From Staphylococcus carnosus (GTDB lineage Bacteria; Bacillota; Bacilli; Staphylococcales; Staphylococcaceae), in the NCBI RefSeq assembly GCF_900458435.1, contig NZ_UHCT01000001.1:434001-498000 (forward strand): a DNA stretch of 64,000 bases. Reading direction: 5' to 3'. The translations under genes were made by a program, and so were the position numbers. Below the pieces are notes generated by a model. It saw only the letters and a list, made by a program, of their open reading frames with translations. It was not told the DNA's origin and did not search any database. Shown one piece after another: positions 1-8,973 of this stretch. Each line of letters begins with the position of its first letter. Positions within the stretch are counted from its first letter, which is position 1.

Positions 1-401
1 CGCTTGTTCCTTCTACAGGACAATTAGGTTTTGATTTGGCAGGCGATGAAATTGAAGTCGGTATCGGTATACATGGTGAACGCGGCTTGAAACGCGAAAT
101 CATTAAACCTGTAGCTAAAATTGCAGAAGAATTGGTACAAACTTTGCAAAAAGAAGTATCATCATCTGAAGTGATTGTCATGGTGAACGGTATGGGAGGC
201 ACACCGCTTTCTGAATTGAATATTGCAGCTAAATATATTAATAAAACATTAGCTGATCATGACACTGCTGTGGTACGGTGGTTTGTCGGAGATTATATGA
301 CTTCTTTAGATATGCAAGGATTTTCATTAACACTTGTGCCGAATCATGAAGAAGTTCTAAAGGCACTTGAAGCACCAACAGCAAGCAAGTATTTTGGATA
401 G
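1..401 (+). CDS. dhaK: Dihydroxyacetone kinase subunit DhaK (3' part)
   Basis: This is the C-terminal part of the dihydroxyacetone-binding subunit of PEP-dependent dihydroxyacetone kinase, a cytosolic enzyme. The open frame (codons starting at position 3) enters from outside the window and stops with TAG at 399-401. The visible residues include EVGIGIHGERG, a block conserved in DhaK, and VIVMVNGMGGTPLSEL, the end of the K1 fold. The substrate-binding histidine lies upstream and is not visible. A TTG at 36 could be taken for a start, but the same frame is open and DhaK-like before it, so this is a truncation by the window edge. dhaL begins 19 bases downstream, in the usual K-L-M order. Confidence 0.93.
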   Translation, partial: LVPSTGQLGFDLAGDEIEVGIGIHGERGLKREIIKPVAKIAEELVQTLQKEVSSSEVIVMVNGMGGTPLSELNIAAKYINKTLADHDTAVVRWFVGDYMTSLDMQGFSLTLVPNHEEVLKALEAPTASKYFG

Positions 402-420
402 ACACAAGGGGGATATTTTA

Positions 421-999
421 ATGGATGGCGCAACATTGAAAAAACGTTTATTAAATTTACAGGAAACATTTGAAGAGAGAGAAGATACATTAACAGAATT
501 AGACCGTGATATCGGAGATGGTGATCATGGTGTGAATATGGTGCGTGGTTTTAATGCATTAACAGAAGCACTGGAAGATGTTGAAACGGTACCGGATGTA
601 TTAAAAACGACAGGGATGACGTTAATGTCTAAAGTAGGCGGTGCTTCTGGACCATTATATGGTTTTGGTTTTGTTAAGATGGCACAAGTTGCTGAAGATG
701 AAATTACGGATGATAATTTACTGAAGTTACTTCAAGCTTTTTCTGACGCAGTGGCACAACGTGGTAAAGTAGAGTTGAATGAAAAGACAATGTTTGATGT
801 GATTGAGCCTGCGAGAGCAGCTGTAGCAGCTGGAGAAAGTGTGGATATTTCATATTTACAACAACTTGCTGATGAAACATATCATATGGTCGCAACTAAA
901 GGACGTGCTGCATATTATAAGGAAGAGTCTCGCGGTCACACTGATCCAGGCGCACAAAGCAGTGTTTATATTTTGAATGCTTTGATAGGAGATGAGTAG
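421..999 (+). CDS. dhaL: Dihydroxyacetone kinase subunit DhaL
   Basis: ADP-binding subunit of PEP-dependent dihydroxyacetone kinase; it transfers phosphate from its tightly bound nucleotide to dihydroxyacetone held by DhaK. The protein has 192 residues, normal for DhaL. The magnesium-nucleotide motif is visible near residues 28-37 (DRDIGDGDHG, with D28, D33 and D35 as likely metal ligands), followed by a GGASGPLYG loop. The ATG at 421 has AAGGGGG about 8 bases upstream. An in-frame TTG 18 codons earlier would overlap dhaK and lacks a ribosome site, so I reject it. dhaM follows after two bases, indicating translational coupling in one operon. Confidence 0.95.
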   Translation: MDGATLKKRLLNLQETFEEREDTLTELDRDIGDGDHGVNMVRGFNALTEALEDVETVPDVLKTTGMTLMSKVGGASGPLYGFGFVKMAQVAEDEITDDNLLKLLQAFSDAVAQRGKVELNEKTMFDVIEPARAAVAAGESVDISYLQQLADETYHMVATKGRAAYYKEESRGHTDPGAQSSVYILNALIGDE

Positions 1000-1001
1000 A
1001 G

Positions 1002-1364
1002 ATGACGTCGATTATCGTGGTCAGTCATAGTGAAGAAATCGCATACGGTATACAAAAGCTGATTGCTCAAATGACTGAAGGTGTTGAAGTTATAGCGGTT
1101 GGCGGCAGTGATGGCACTATCGGCACTTCATTTGAACCGATTCAACAAGCGATTGAAGGATTGAAAGACGATGCTTTATGTTTCTATGATTTAGGTTCAG
1201 CAGAGATGAATTTAGATATGGCAATTGAAATGTATGATGGTGAATATAGAGTAGAAAAGGTTGAAGCGCCGATTGTGGAAGGTAGTTTTTTAGCAAGCGT
1301 TAATATTTCGACTGGGAAAGATTATGGAGAAGTGGTTGAAGCGGTCGAGAGCGAATATAGATAA
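1002..1364 (+). CDS. dhaM: Dihydroxyacetone kinase phosphotransfer subunit DhaM
   Basis: Phosphotransfer subunit related to the IIA domain of mannose-type PTS. It accepts phosphate from HPr and rephosphorylates the nucleotide on DhaL. At 120 residues it contains only the IIA domain, unlike the longer enterobacterial DhaM that also carries HPr- and EI-like domains; the short form is usual in Firmicutes. The phosphorylation site is His9 in IIVVSHS. A GGAG at about 988-991, inside the end of dhaL, serves as ribosome site. It is the last gene of the dha operon and is followed directly by a strong terminator. Confidence 0.94.
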   Translation: MTSIIVVSHSEEIAYGIQKLIAQMTEGVEVIAVGGSDGTIGTSFEPIQQAIEGLKDDALCFYDLGSAEMNLDMAIEMYDGEYRVEKVEAPIVEGSFLASVNISTGKDYGEVVEAVESEYR

Positions 1365-1376
1365 GCTTTAAAGGTG

Positions 1377-1408
1377 AAAACGTACTTGTTTTGTCAAGTA
1401 CGTTTTTT
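1377..1408 (+). terminator. Rho-independent terminator of dhaKLM
   Basis: CGTACTTG at 1381-1388 pairs with CAAGTACG at 1395-1402, with flanking A/T pairs extending the stem. The loop is six bases and a run of T follows at 1403-1408. Confidence 0.9.
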
Positions 1409-1432
1409 GAAGTATATTATCATGAATATGCA

Positions 1433-1455
1433 ATTTACTAAGTAAATGTTATAAT
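1433..1455 (+). promoter_or_regulatory. Candidate -10 box with overlapping palindrome before the GT4 gene
   Basis: A consensus TATAAT lies at 1450-1455. Directly before it is an odd-centred palindrome, ATTTACT-A-AGTAAAT (1433-1447), sitting where the promoter spacer would be. No good -35 box is visible. An operator is possible, but the AT-rich context makes chance likely. The rest of 1409-1578 shows nothing else I can support. Confidence 0.25.
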
Positions 1456-1578
1456 TTTGTAAACGTGATAGACATAAATTATACAAATAATAGTTTTGTT
1501 GTGTATGTTTACGTTTATGTTAAATAGTTACATAGATTCAAAAAACTGAGATTTGTAATTATTAGAAGGGAATTTATT

Positions 1579-3072
1579 ATGATATATACTATTACTTCTA
1601 CATTACCAAAGTTTCATGCTGGGAGAACAAAAGCACTTTTAAAGCGTATAGATTTTATTCAAGATAAATTGAAAAGGAAACAAACAATTTTAACGACAAA
1701 TTATGACCCGAATTATCGTGATGTTTATCAATCGTTTGAAGAAAGAGAATTATTAAAAAGTACTATACCAATTATAAATCTATATGAATGGTTATCTGAT
1801 TATAATGTATATAATGTTCCTAAAACCAAGTTTAAAAAGAAAAAAATATACAAACCTCAACCTATAAGAATTTCTAATTATACTGAAAAAGAAGATGAAA
1901 AACGCAATGCTATTAGATATTATGATCAAGATACTGGAAAATACATCATGTATCGTCAATTCTTTCCAGAATCCGATATAATTAAATTTGAAGATTATTT
2001 TGTAGATGGTGTGAAGCATAAAATTGAACGTCATGAATTTAATATGTATGGTTATTTGCATAGAATTAGCAATTTTTCACGAAAAATAAATAAAAAAACA
2101 GAAGATCAATTTTATGACCTCGATGGCAATTTATATTGCCGAAGATTTTTTGATGAAGATGAAAACAATAGAATTAATTCTATCTTAATTTATAAACACG
2201 GACGTGTTGAAAAAGGGTTCAGTAATGAAAAAGACTTATTTACCTATTTCTTCAATCATATTTTTGAAGACGGAGATACTGTATTTGATGATGCACGTTT
2301 ATTAGATAAATCTTTGTTGAATTGTGATAAAAAAATTAAACCTATCATGGTTCTCCATAATGCACATGTTGAGGGTAGCGAAATTAAACCATCTTATAAA
2401 ACGGCTTTATTAAACTCGGATAAAGTATTTAAATATATTGTACTTACAAATCATCAAAAAGAAGATATTCAAAGCAAAGTGGATATTCCTGATGATAAGT
2501 TTGCAATCATTCCGCATTTTATAGAAAAATCAAAAGAGAAAAGCGAGAAAAAAGATCGCTTTATTTATATGGGAAGATTTGCGCCAGAAAAGCAAATTAC
2601 TCACATTATTGAAGCTTATAAAATATTCAAAGAAAAAGGATATCCTACAAAATTAGTTTTGTTTGGTGCTGGAATTGGCGCTGAAAGAAAGAATATAGAA
2701 AAATTGGTTCATAATTATCATTTAGAAAATGATGTTACCATAGAAAACTTTACAGAAGATCCTTTGAAAGAGTTTAGAGAATCGAAAGCTTCTATTTTAA
2801 CAAGTCGGCGAGAAGGCTTCGGCCTCACAGTAATGGAAAGTATTAATGAAGGTTGCCCAGTTATTTCATATGACGTGAAATATGGTCCGAGGGAAATTAT
2901 TGAAGATGGTGAAAATGGATATATTGTTGAAGTTAATAATATCCAAGGTGTGGCAGAATCTATGGTTTCAATTGTTGAGCATCCTCTTGAAAATGTTAAA
3001 ACTAAAAAAAACTTAACAGAAAAGGCGGCAATAAAAAATTTCAAACAGTTATTTAAAGAAATAGATGCTTGA
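1579..3072 (+). CDS. GT4-family glycosyltransferase, TagE/TarM-like
   Basis: Probable cytosolic retaining glycosyltransferase that decorates wall teichoic acid with sugar. The 497-residue protein has a long N-terminal region like the DUF1975 part of TagE/TarM/GtfA enzymes. A C-terminal GT-B domain follows with RFIYMGRFAPEKQ, LFGAG and the nucleotide-sugar motif EX7E near residues 412-420 (EGFGLTVME), then KYGPREIIEDGENG, which matches the TarM-type C-terminal block. The ATG at 1579 has GAAGGGAA upstream. The next two genes are a TagF-like fusion and tagD, so a poly(glycerol phosphate) acceptor is likely. Sugar and linkage cannot be read from sequence. The start region is slightly unlike TagE, but I see no better start. 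Confidence 0.75.
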   Translation: MIYTITSTLPKFHAGRTKALLKRIDFIQDKLKRKQTILTTNYDPNYRDVYQSFEERELLKSTIPIINLYEWLSDYNVYNVPKTKFKKKKIYKPQPIRISNYTEKEDEKRNAIRYYDQDTGKYIMYRQFFPESDIIKFEDYFVDGVKHKIERHEFNMYGYLHRISNFSRKINKKTEDQFYDLDGNLYCRRFFDEDENNRINSILIYKHGRVEKGFSNEKDLFTYFFNHIFEDGDTVFDDARLLDKSLLNCDKKIKPIMVLHNAHVEGSEIKPSYKTALLNSDKVFKYIVLTNHQKEDIQSKVDIPDDKFAIIPHFIEKSKEKSEKKDRFIYMGRFAPEKQITHIIEAYKIFKEKGYPTKLVLFGAGIGAERKNIEKLVHNYHLENDVTIENFTEDPLKEFRESKASILTSRREGFGLTVMESINEGCPVISYDVKYGPREIIEDGENGYIVEVNNIQGVAESMVSIVEHPLENVKTKKNLTEKAAIKNFKQLFKEIDA

Positions 3073-3181
3073 AAACAAGCAGTTAATAAAAAAGTTGATA
3101 CAAATATTAAATAGTCTTAATGGAGAACAAACCTATTCTTCAGAATGATATAAAAGAGATAATTTCAGAGGAGATAAAATT

Positions 3182-5359
3182 ATGAATGACTTAACTATTG
3201 TTATTACATATTACAACTCAGAAGAATATATCACAGAATGTATCGATAGTCTTAAAGAACAAAGAAATCAAAATTTTAATGTTGTTATCGTTAATGATGG
3301 CTCTAAAGATAATTCAAAAAATCTTCTGAATGAATCATTAAAAACTTACAACAAAGAAATTGATATCGTTGATTTAGACAAGAATTATGGTCATGCTTAT
3401 GCAAGAAATGTTGGAATACAACACGTGAAAACACCATATTTTATGTTTTTAGATGTTGACGACCAACTTGCTTCGTATGCAATAAACTTTTATTTAAAAA
3501 AACTTAACGGTTTAGATGGTTTAGTTGCACCTATTTATAAATTTACACTTAAACACCCTCAATATATTGACTATAATAAAGTGAGAGTTGAATACCTTAA
3601 TGGGAAAAATAATCCGAATTCTTTTTTAAGAAAGAATACAGCATGTAATATAGTTTTCAAAACAAGCATAGTAAAAGCGCATCATATTAAATTTGATGAA
3701 ACATTGAAAACGTATATCGATCGTTCGTTTTTGATTGATTACATCCGCTATGTCAATCGGTTTGTGCGTATTTTTGATTTTCCATTTTATTTCAGAGGGG
3801 AAGTATATCACCCGTTTGAAACTGAAACGTTATCAGAACAGGATTTCGATATATTGTTTGAGGAATATGTAGAAAGTTATTTAAAGCAAGTATCTCAAAC
3901 TGATAATAAACAAATACAAGGTTTTTTAAATCATAAAATGATTGCTAAAATCAAAAAAGATTTTGATCCTAATCGTCGAGATGTCAGACAAAGATATAGC
4001 AGACACCAACAAACATTGAGAAGATTAGCTAGACATTTAAAATGGCCAATACTAAAAGAACGTCACGGATTATTCAAAACTGAAATGGGCCTTCTGATGT
4101 TGGGTAAAGCTGATATAGCTTTCTCGTTAAATAAAGGACGCGCAGCTCTAAGGCATATAAAAAACATTGTGACTAATTCCAAAAGTAAAAATAGATCAAT
4201 GTATCAACTCAAAGATAAACTTGAAAATGTTTCGAATACCACAATTCTTTTTGAAACATTCGGGGGTAAAAATTATAGTGATAGTCCTAAATACATTTAT
4301 GAGTACATGATTAAAAATTACCCAGAATATAATTATATTTGGGTATTTAAAAACCCGGATAAAAATATAATTCCTGGGAATGCTAAAAAGGTCGAAAAAG
4401 ATTCTAAGGAGTATTATGAAGCATATTCAAATGCACATTATTGGGTCACTAATGCACGAACACCTTTATATTTAAACAAGAAAGAAAACCAAACATACAT
4501 TCAAACATGGCATGGTACACCTTTGAAACGATTGGCTAATGACATGAAAGTGGTTAGAATGCCCGGTACGACTACACTTGCTTACAAACGAAATTTTCAT
4601 GAAGAAACATCGAGATGGGATTATCTAATTTCTCCTAATCGTTATTCTACTGAAATATTTGAATCAGCATTTTGGATGGACAGAGAACGTATTCTAGAAG
4701 TTGGCTATCCGAGAAATGATATATTGATTAATAGAACTGATGATACTGAATTTAAAAATCATTTACGAGAAATGCTTAACATTCCAAATGGTAAAAAGGT
4801 TATTTTATACGCACCTACTTGGAGAGATGATGAATTTATTAAAAAAGGACAATATCTATTTGATTTGCGTATTAATTTAGAAAATATGCAGAAAAAATTA
4901 GGTGATGATTATGTTATTTTATTACGTATGCACTATTTAATTGCTATTGCGCTTAATCTTGAAGGTTATGAAGATTTTGCAATAGACGTATCCAATTATG
5001 ATGATATATCTGAGCTTTATTTGATATCTGATGCTTTAATTACAGATTATTCTTCTGTCATGTTTGACTATGGAATTTTAAAACGGCCACAATTTTTCTT
5101 TGCTTATGATATTGATAAATATGATAAAGGACTGCGCGGATTTTATATGGATTACAAAAAAGATTTACCTGGCCCGATTTATACGGATCCATTTGAATTA
5201 GCAGATGGATTGAAACAAATTGATCAAGTCAGCAATGAATATAAGTCTAATATTAATGATTTTTACAATCGTTTCTGCTCTATTGAAAAAGGTAAGGCTT
5301 CAGAATATATTGGAGAATTAATTCATGAAGATATTGAAAATAAAAAAATTAACAATTAG
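3182..5359 (+). CDS. GT2 glycosyltransferase fused to a TagF-like glycerophosphotransferase
   Basis: Two-domain wall polymer enzyme of 725 residues. The N-terminal GT-A/GT2 domain shows LTIVITYYNSEEY, NDGSKDNS near residue 40 and a DVDD metal-binding motif near 90. The C-terminal half is a CDP-glycerol:polyglycerophosphate glycerophosphotransferase domain with TWHGTPLKRL (His near 444), APTWRDD, RMHY and ITDYSSVMFDY. This domain adds glycerol phosphate units from CDP-glycerol at the inner membrane face, while the GT2 domain presumably adds a sugar, which would suggest a mixed sugar-glycerophosphate polymer. The ATG at 3182 is preceded by GAGGAG. tagD follows after 17 bases and would supply CDP-glycerol. 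The function of the fusion is inferred from its domains. Confidence 0.85.
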   Translation: MNDLTIVITYYNSEEYITECIDSLKEQRNQNFNVVIVNDGSKDNSKNLLNESLKTYNKEIDIVDLDKNYGHAYARNVGIQHVKTPYFMFLDVDDQLASYAINFYLKKLNGLDGLVAPIYKFTLKHPQYIDYNKVRVEYLNGKNNPNSFLRKNTACNIVFKTSIVKAHHIKFDETLKTYIDRSFLIDYIRYVNRFVRIFDFPFYFRGEVYHPFETETLSEQDFDILFEEYVESYLKQVSQTDNKQIQGFLNHKMIAKIKKDFDPNRRDVRQRYSRHQQTLRRLARHLKWPILKERHGLFKTEMGLLMLGKADIAFSLNKGRAALRHIKNIVTNSKSKNRSMYQLKDKLENVSNTTILFETFGGKNYSDSPKYIYEYMIKNYPEYNYIWVFKNPDKNIIPGNAKKVEKDSKEYYEAYSNAHYWVTNARTPLYLNKKENQTYIQTWHGTPLKRLANDMKVVRMPGTTTLAYKRNFHEETSRWDYLISPNRYSTEIFESAFWMDRERILEVGYPRNDILINRTDDTEFKNHLREMLNIPNGKKVILYAPTWRDDEFIKKGQYLFDLRINLENMQKKLGDDYVILLRMHYLIAIALNLEGYEDFAIDVSNYDDISELYLISDALITDYSSVMFDYGILKRPQFFFAYDIDKYDKGLRGFYMDYKKDLPGPIYTDPFELADGLKQIDQVSNEYKSNINDFYNRFCSIEKGKASEYIGELIHEDIENKKINN

Positions 5360-5376
5360 AAAGTGAGATTGCAAAA

Positions 5377-5772
5377 ATGAAAAGAGTTATTACTTATGGA
5401 ACTTATGATTTACTACACTATGGACATATTGAACTATTACGTAGAGCAAGAGAAATGGGAGATTATTTGATAGTCGCTTTGTCTAGTGACGAATTTAATA
5501 AAATTAAAAATAAGAAATCTTATTATAGTTATGAACAACGTAAAATGATGTTAGAATCTATTCGTTATGTAGATTTAGTGATTCCTGAAAATGATTGGGG
5601 ACAAAAAACAAAAGATGTAGACAGATATGAGATAGACACTTTTGTTATGGGACATGATTGGGAAGGAGAATTTGATTTTCTTAAAGAACAATGTGAAGTC
5701 GTCTATCTTAATCGAACAGAAGGCATCTCTACTACTCAAATTAAAGAAGAATTATACGGAAAAGAAAAATAA
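5377..5772 (+). CDS. tagD: Glycerol-3-phosphate cytidylyltransferase
   Basis: Makes CDP-glycerol and pyrophosphate from CTP and sn-glycerol 3-phosphate, the activated precursor for glycerol-phosphate teichoic acids. The 131-residue length is typical of TagD. The nucleotidyltransferase signature HYGH is at residues 14-17, and the C-terminal CTP-binding motif RTEGISTT is near 113-120. The gene sits directly behind the TagF-like fusion and ends at a strong terminator, so it probably belongs to the same transcript as the two preceding genes. Confidence 0.93.
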   Translation: MKRVITYGTYDLLHYGHIELLRRAREMGDYLIVALSSDEFNKIKNKKSYYSYEQRKMMLESIRYVDLVIPENDWGQKTKDVDRYEIDTFVMGHDWEGEFDFLKEQCEVVYLNRTEGISTTQIKEELYGKEK

Positions 5773-5820
5773 CATGTAAAAAGAGTTATTTAAAATACTT
5801 ATTGAAAAATAATAGATATA

Positions 5821-5862
5821 GAGACCTTTTTGATTTGCACATCAAAAGGGTCTCTTTTTTAA
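5821..5862 (+). terminator. Terminator after tagD
   Basis: A 14-base stem: 5821-5834 pairs with 5841-5854 (GAGACC...ATCAAAAGGGTCTC, one G-T pair), followed by TTTTTT. Confidence 0.88.
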
Positions 5863-6062
5863 TTTTTGTATTAATAGTTTAATGTATTTATTTGGAAGCA
5901 TGCAAATTATCACTATAATTTAAAATGTATAAATGAAAAAGATTCCAAAACAAGATTTATAAATTTTATTATTTGTATTTTGAGTTTTTTAATGCCTAAC
6001 TTTCGGTTTTATAGTATAATTTAAAAAAGTTATAGTGAAAAAGACATGCGGAGGGAACTTCA

Positions 6063-8609
6063 GTGATTGAAAAAAGTAAGGTTAAAGAAATATTGAAATT
6101 TGCTTCAAAACCGGTTAAAGAAAATTTATTAAACTCAAAAATTCGAAGAAATGCCTATTATTTAGATTGCATTAGACTACATAAAGTGAAAGGAAAAGAG
6201 GTTTTGTTAGAATCTTATCATGGTGTTAACTTTACTGGTAATGCGTATGCATTATTCCGTAAATTAATAGAATCATACCCTGAATACAAATGCCATATAG
6301 CTATAAAAGATATTAACGATCCTATGATCAAATTGTTAAAAGAAGAATATAAAAGGAAAAATTTTTCAGTAGTAGAGTATGAAAGTAAGAAATATTTAAA
6401 GTTATTAGCTACTTGTAAGTATTTAGTGAATGACACTTCATTTATGCCTTATTTTATTAAAAGAGAGGAACAAGTATATCTAAATACATGGCATGGCACT
6501 CCATTAAAAACTTTGGGTCTCGATATCAAAGAAGCTTCGATAAATGAACATAAGAATATACAAAAAAATTTATTTTCAGCTGATAAACTATCAATGCCTA
6601 ACCAATTTACTGCAGAAAAATTAATTAAAAGTAATGATTTAGATGGAGTATTGAATGCGGAAGTCTCTATATTAGGGAATGCTCGAGTAGATTTAACACT
6701 CAATAGTGTGTCTTCCGAAGTGATTGATAAATACCAATTAAATAATGATAAAAAAATTGTTTTATTTGCACCAACTTGGAAAAAGAGCGAAGAGGAAACT
6801 ACTGATGAAGAAATATTAGATTTAATAGAACAAACCAACATTATTCAACAAACTTTAGGAAGAGAATATCATGTTTATTTAAAGTCGCACTACTTTATTT
6901 ATAAAAAGTTGCTGAATACGTCTTATGAAGAACACCTTATACCTAATTGGGTAGACACAAATGAGATTTTAGCTGCAGTCGACCTTTTGATTACTGATTA
7001 TTCAAGTATATTTTTTGATTTTTTACCTCTCAAACGTCCTATACATTTCTTTATGCCTGATAAAATGGAATATGAGAGTGAACGAGGATTGTATTTAGAA
7101 CTTAATAGTTTACCTGGAAGAATTTCAAATAATATTGAAGAATTGGTTGCTAATCTTAAAATTGATACAAATAATTATCTTAGCTGTTACCAAAATAATA
7201 CGGATAATTTTATGAAGTTATATTGTGCAAATGATAATGGAATATCTTCAGCTCGTACACTTGATTTTCTGTTTGGGAAGATAAAAGGAGAAAAAATATT
7301 TAAATCAAACAAAAAAGTAATAGTATTTTATGGTGGCGGTTTTTACAACAATGGAATTACCAATTCCATCATTAATTTAAGTAAACATTTCGATTATAAT
7401 AAATATGAATTCGTTCTAATTGAAAATAGTAAGATATTCAAAGATAAAATACGGAATTTAAAACGTTTAGATAGTAGAGTACATGTAATTTCTAAGTTTT
7501 CTTATACTAATAGAAATATTTATGATACGCTATCACAAAACTTTTTATACCGACAAGGTTACAATTCAAAATTCATTAACAAAAAATATTTGAAAAAATA
7601 TTTTGCATTAGATTATAAGAGAGTTTTTGGTAACCTTGATCCTGATATAATGATTGATTACGGTGGATATAATAAAATGTTTACTGCATTATTCGCTTTT
7701 TCACCTGCAAAAACAAAAGTTATTTTTCTACATAATGATATGTATGGAGAATATAATAAAATGATCAATGGAAGATATACACATAAATGGAATTTAAAAG
7801 TTATTTTCAGTCTTTACGATGAATTTGATAAATTAGTCTCTGTTACTGATAGTGTAAATAAAGCTAATAAAGAAAACCTGAAAAATTTCATTACACATCC
7901 TGATGAAAAAATGATATCTATTAGTAATATTATTGATGGAGATGAAGTGAAATTTATGGCTCAAGCAGCCGATGATAAAGCAAATCATGTAAGGTTATAT
8001 AAAAAGAACCAACTACAAGATTTTATTATTTATGATTCGGAAGAGAAAAGTGATTTTAACTTAGAGTTGCATTGTATTCAAGCACCAAGCAAAGAAGATT
8101 ATAATTTTGTTAATGTTGCCAGATTATCTCCAGAAAAAAACCACGAAGTTTTAATAAAAGCATTCAAAACAATTGTTGAAAAAGAAAAGAAAAGTAAATT
8201 GTACATTTTAGGAGATGGTCCTTTATATAATCAATTACAGCAACTTATAAAAAAGATGAATTTAGAATAAAATGTTTTTCTATTAGGTTTTATTAAAAAT
8301 CCCTTTATGTTTATTTCTCAAGCGGATTGTTTTGTTTTAACTTCAAATTATGAAGGACAAGGTATGGCAATTTTAGAAGCCCAAGTATTAGGTAAGCCGG
8401 TTATTGGCACTAATGTTAATGGTATTAACTCCGTATTAGATGGTAGCAATGGACTGCTAGTTGAAAATAATATTCAAAGTATTACTAAGGGATTAATGGA
8501 GTTTATTTATGGAAATATTCCGCATAGTCATTTTGACTATAAAACTTATAATGAAGAGATTATGTATAAATTTGAAAAGGAAATACTAGAATTCAACTCA
8601 GAAAATTAA
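6063..8609 (+). pseudogene. TagF-like/GT4 fusion gene interrupted by one in-frame stop
   Basis: Intact, this would be an 848-residue teichoic acid enzyme. The first half is a CDP-glycerol glycerophosphotransferase domain (TWHGTPLKTL near residue 144, APTWKKS, ITDYSSIFFDF). The second half is a GT4 glycosyltransferase (FVNVARLSPEKNHEVLI, YILGDGPLYNQL, then EGQGMAILEAQ). The frame is stopped by TAA at 8268-8270, just after KKMNLE. The codons that follow in the same frame read NVFLLGFIKNPFMFISQADC, exactly the expected continuation of a GT4 fold, through to the stop at 8609. A single substitution (for example AAA or GAA to TAA) explains it. The TagF domain is complete, while the glycosyltransferase would lose its nucleotide-sugar-binding EX7E end. 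GTG or ATG 6063 follows CGGAGGG. Confidence 0.85.
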
Positions 8610-8821
8610 TGAAAAATATGTATGTTTACTATATTGTGCGTAAATGTGTGTGTTTTCTTTAGAAGCTTTACACAATCTTTGTTGCTCATTGCACTGCTGT
8701 GCGTTAAACTGTATAAGAATGCTAAGATTCAGAGAATTTTAGGGGTAAAAGTAACTGAGAGAAAGAAAATGTTATTTTTCAGTAATGCAGTGAATTTATT
8801 GGGGTTAGTTTAATGAAAAGC
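8610..8821. other. Non-coding stretch between the broken TagF/GT4 gene and its terminator
   Basis: A 63-codon open frame (8622-8813) is hydrophobic, has no ribosome site and resembles nothing I know, so I do not call it a gene. No promoter or other structure is evident. Confidence 0.3.
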
Positions 8822-8901
8822 GACTGGGGATCCGCAATCTATAAAATCGATACAAACGTATATCGAAATTATATGAATTGCAGTCTCAGTCTTTTTATTT
8901 T
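8822..8901 (+). terminator. Branched terminator-like structure
   Basis: GACTG...GCAAT at about 8822-8838 pairs with ATTGC...CAGTC at 8877-8890 and is followed by TTTTTATTTT. A second hairpin, TCGATA/TATCGA (8848-8865), lies in the loop. It probably ends transcripts from the teichoic acid block. Confidence 0.55.
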
Positions 8902-8973
8902 GCTGAAAACTGAATGATACTGTCAAATCTCTCTAGTTGCTTATCTTGTATAAGTGAATGGAGGATAGGTAAA

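Noticed and set aside
8622..8813. 63-codon hydrophobic frame after the TagF/GT4 gene
   Set aside because: No ribosome site, odd composition (Cys, Phe, Leu) and no similarity; likely chance.
8914..8973. Upstream extension of the APC permease frame
   Set aside because: The ribosome site GGAGG fits the ATG at 8974, and the extension overlaps the promoter and leader region.
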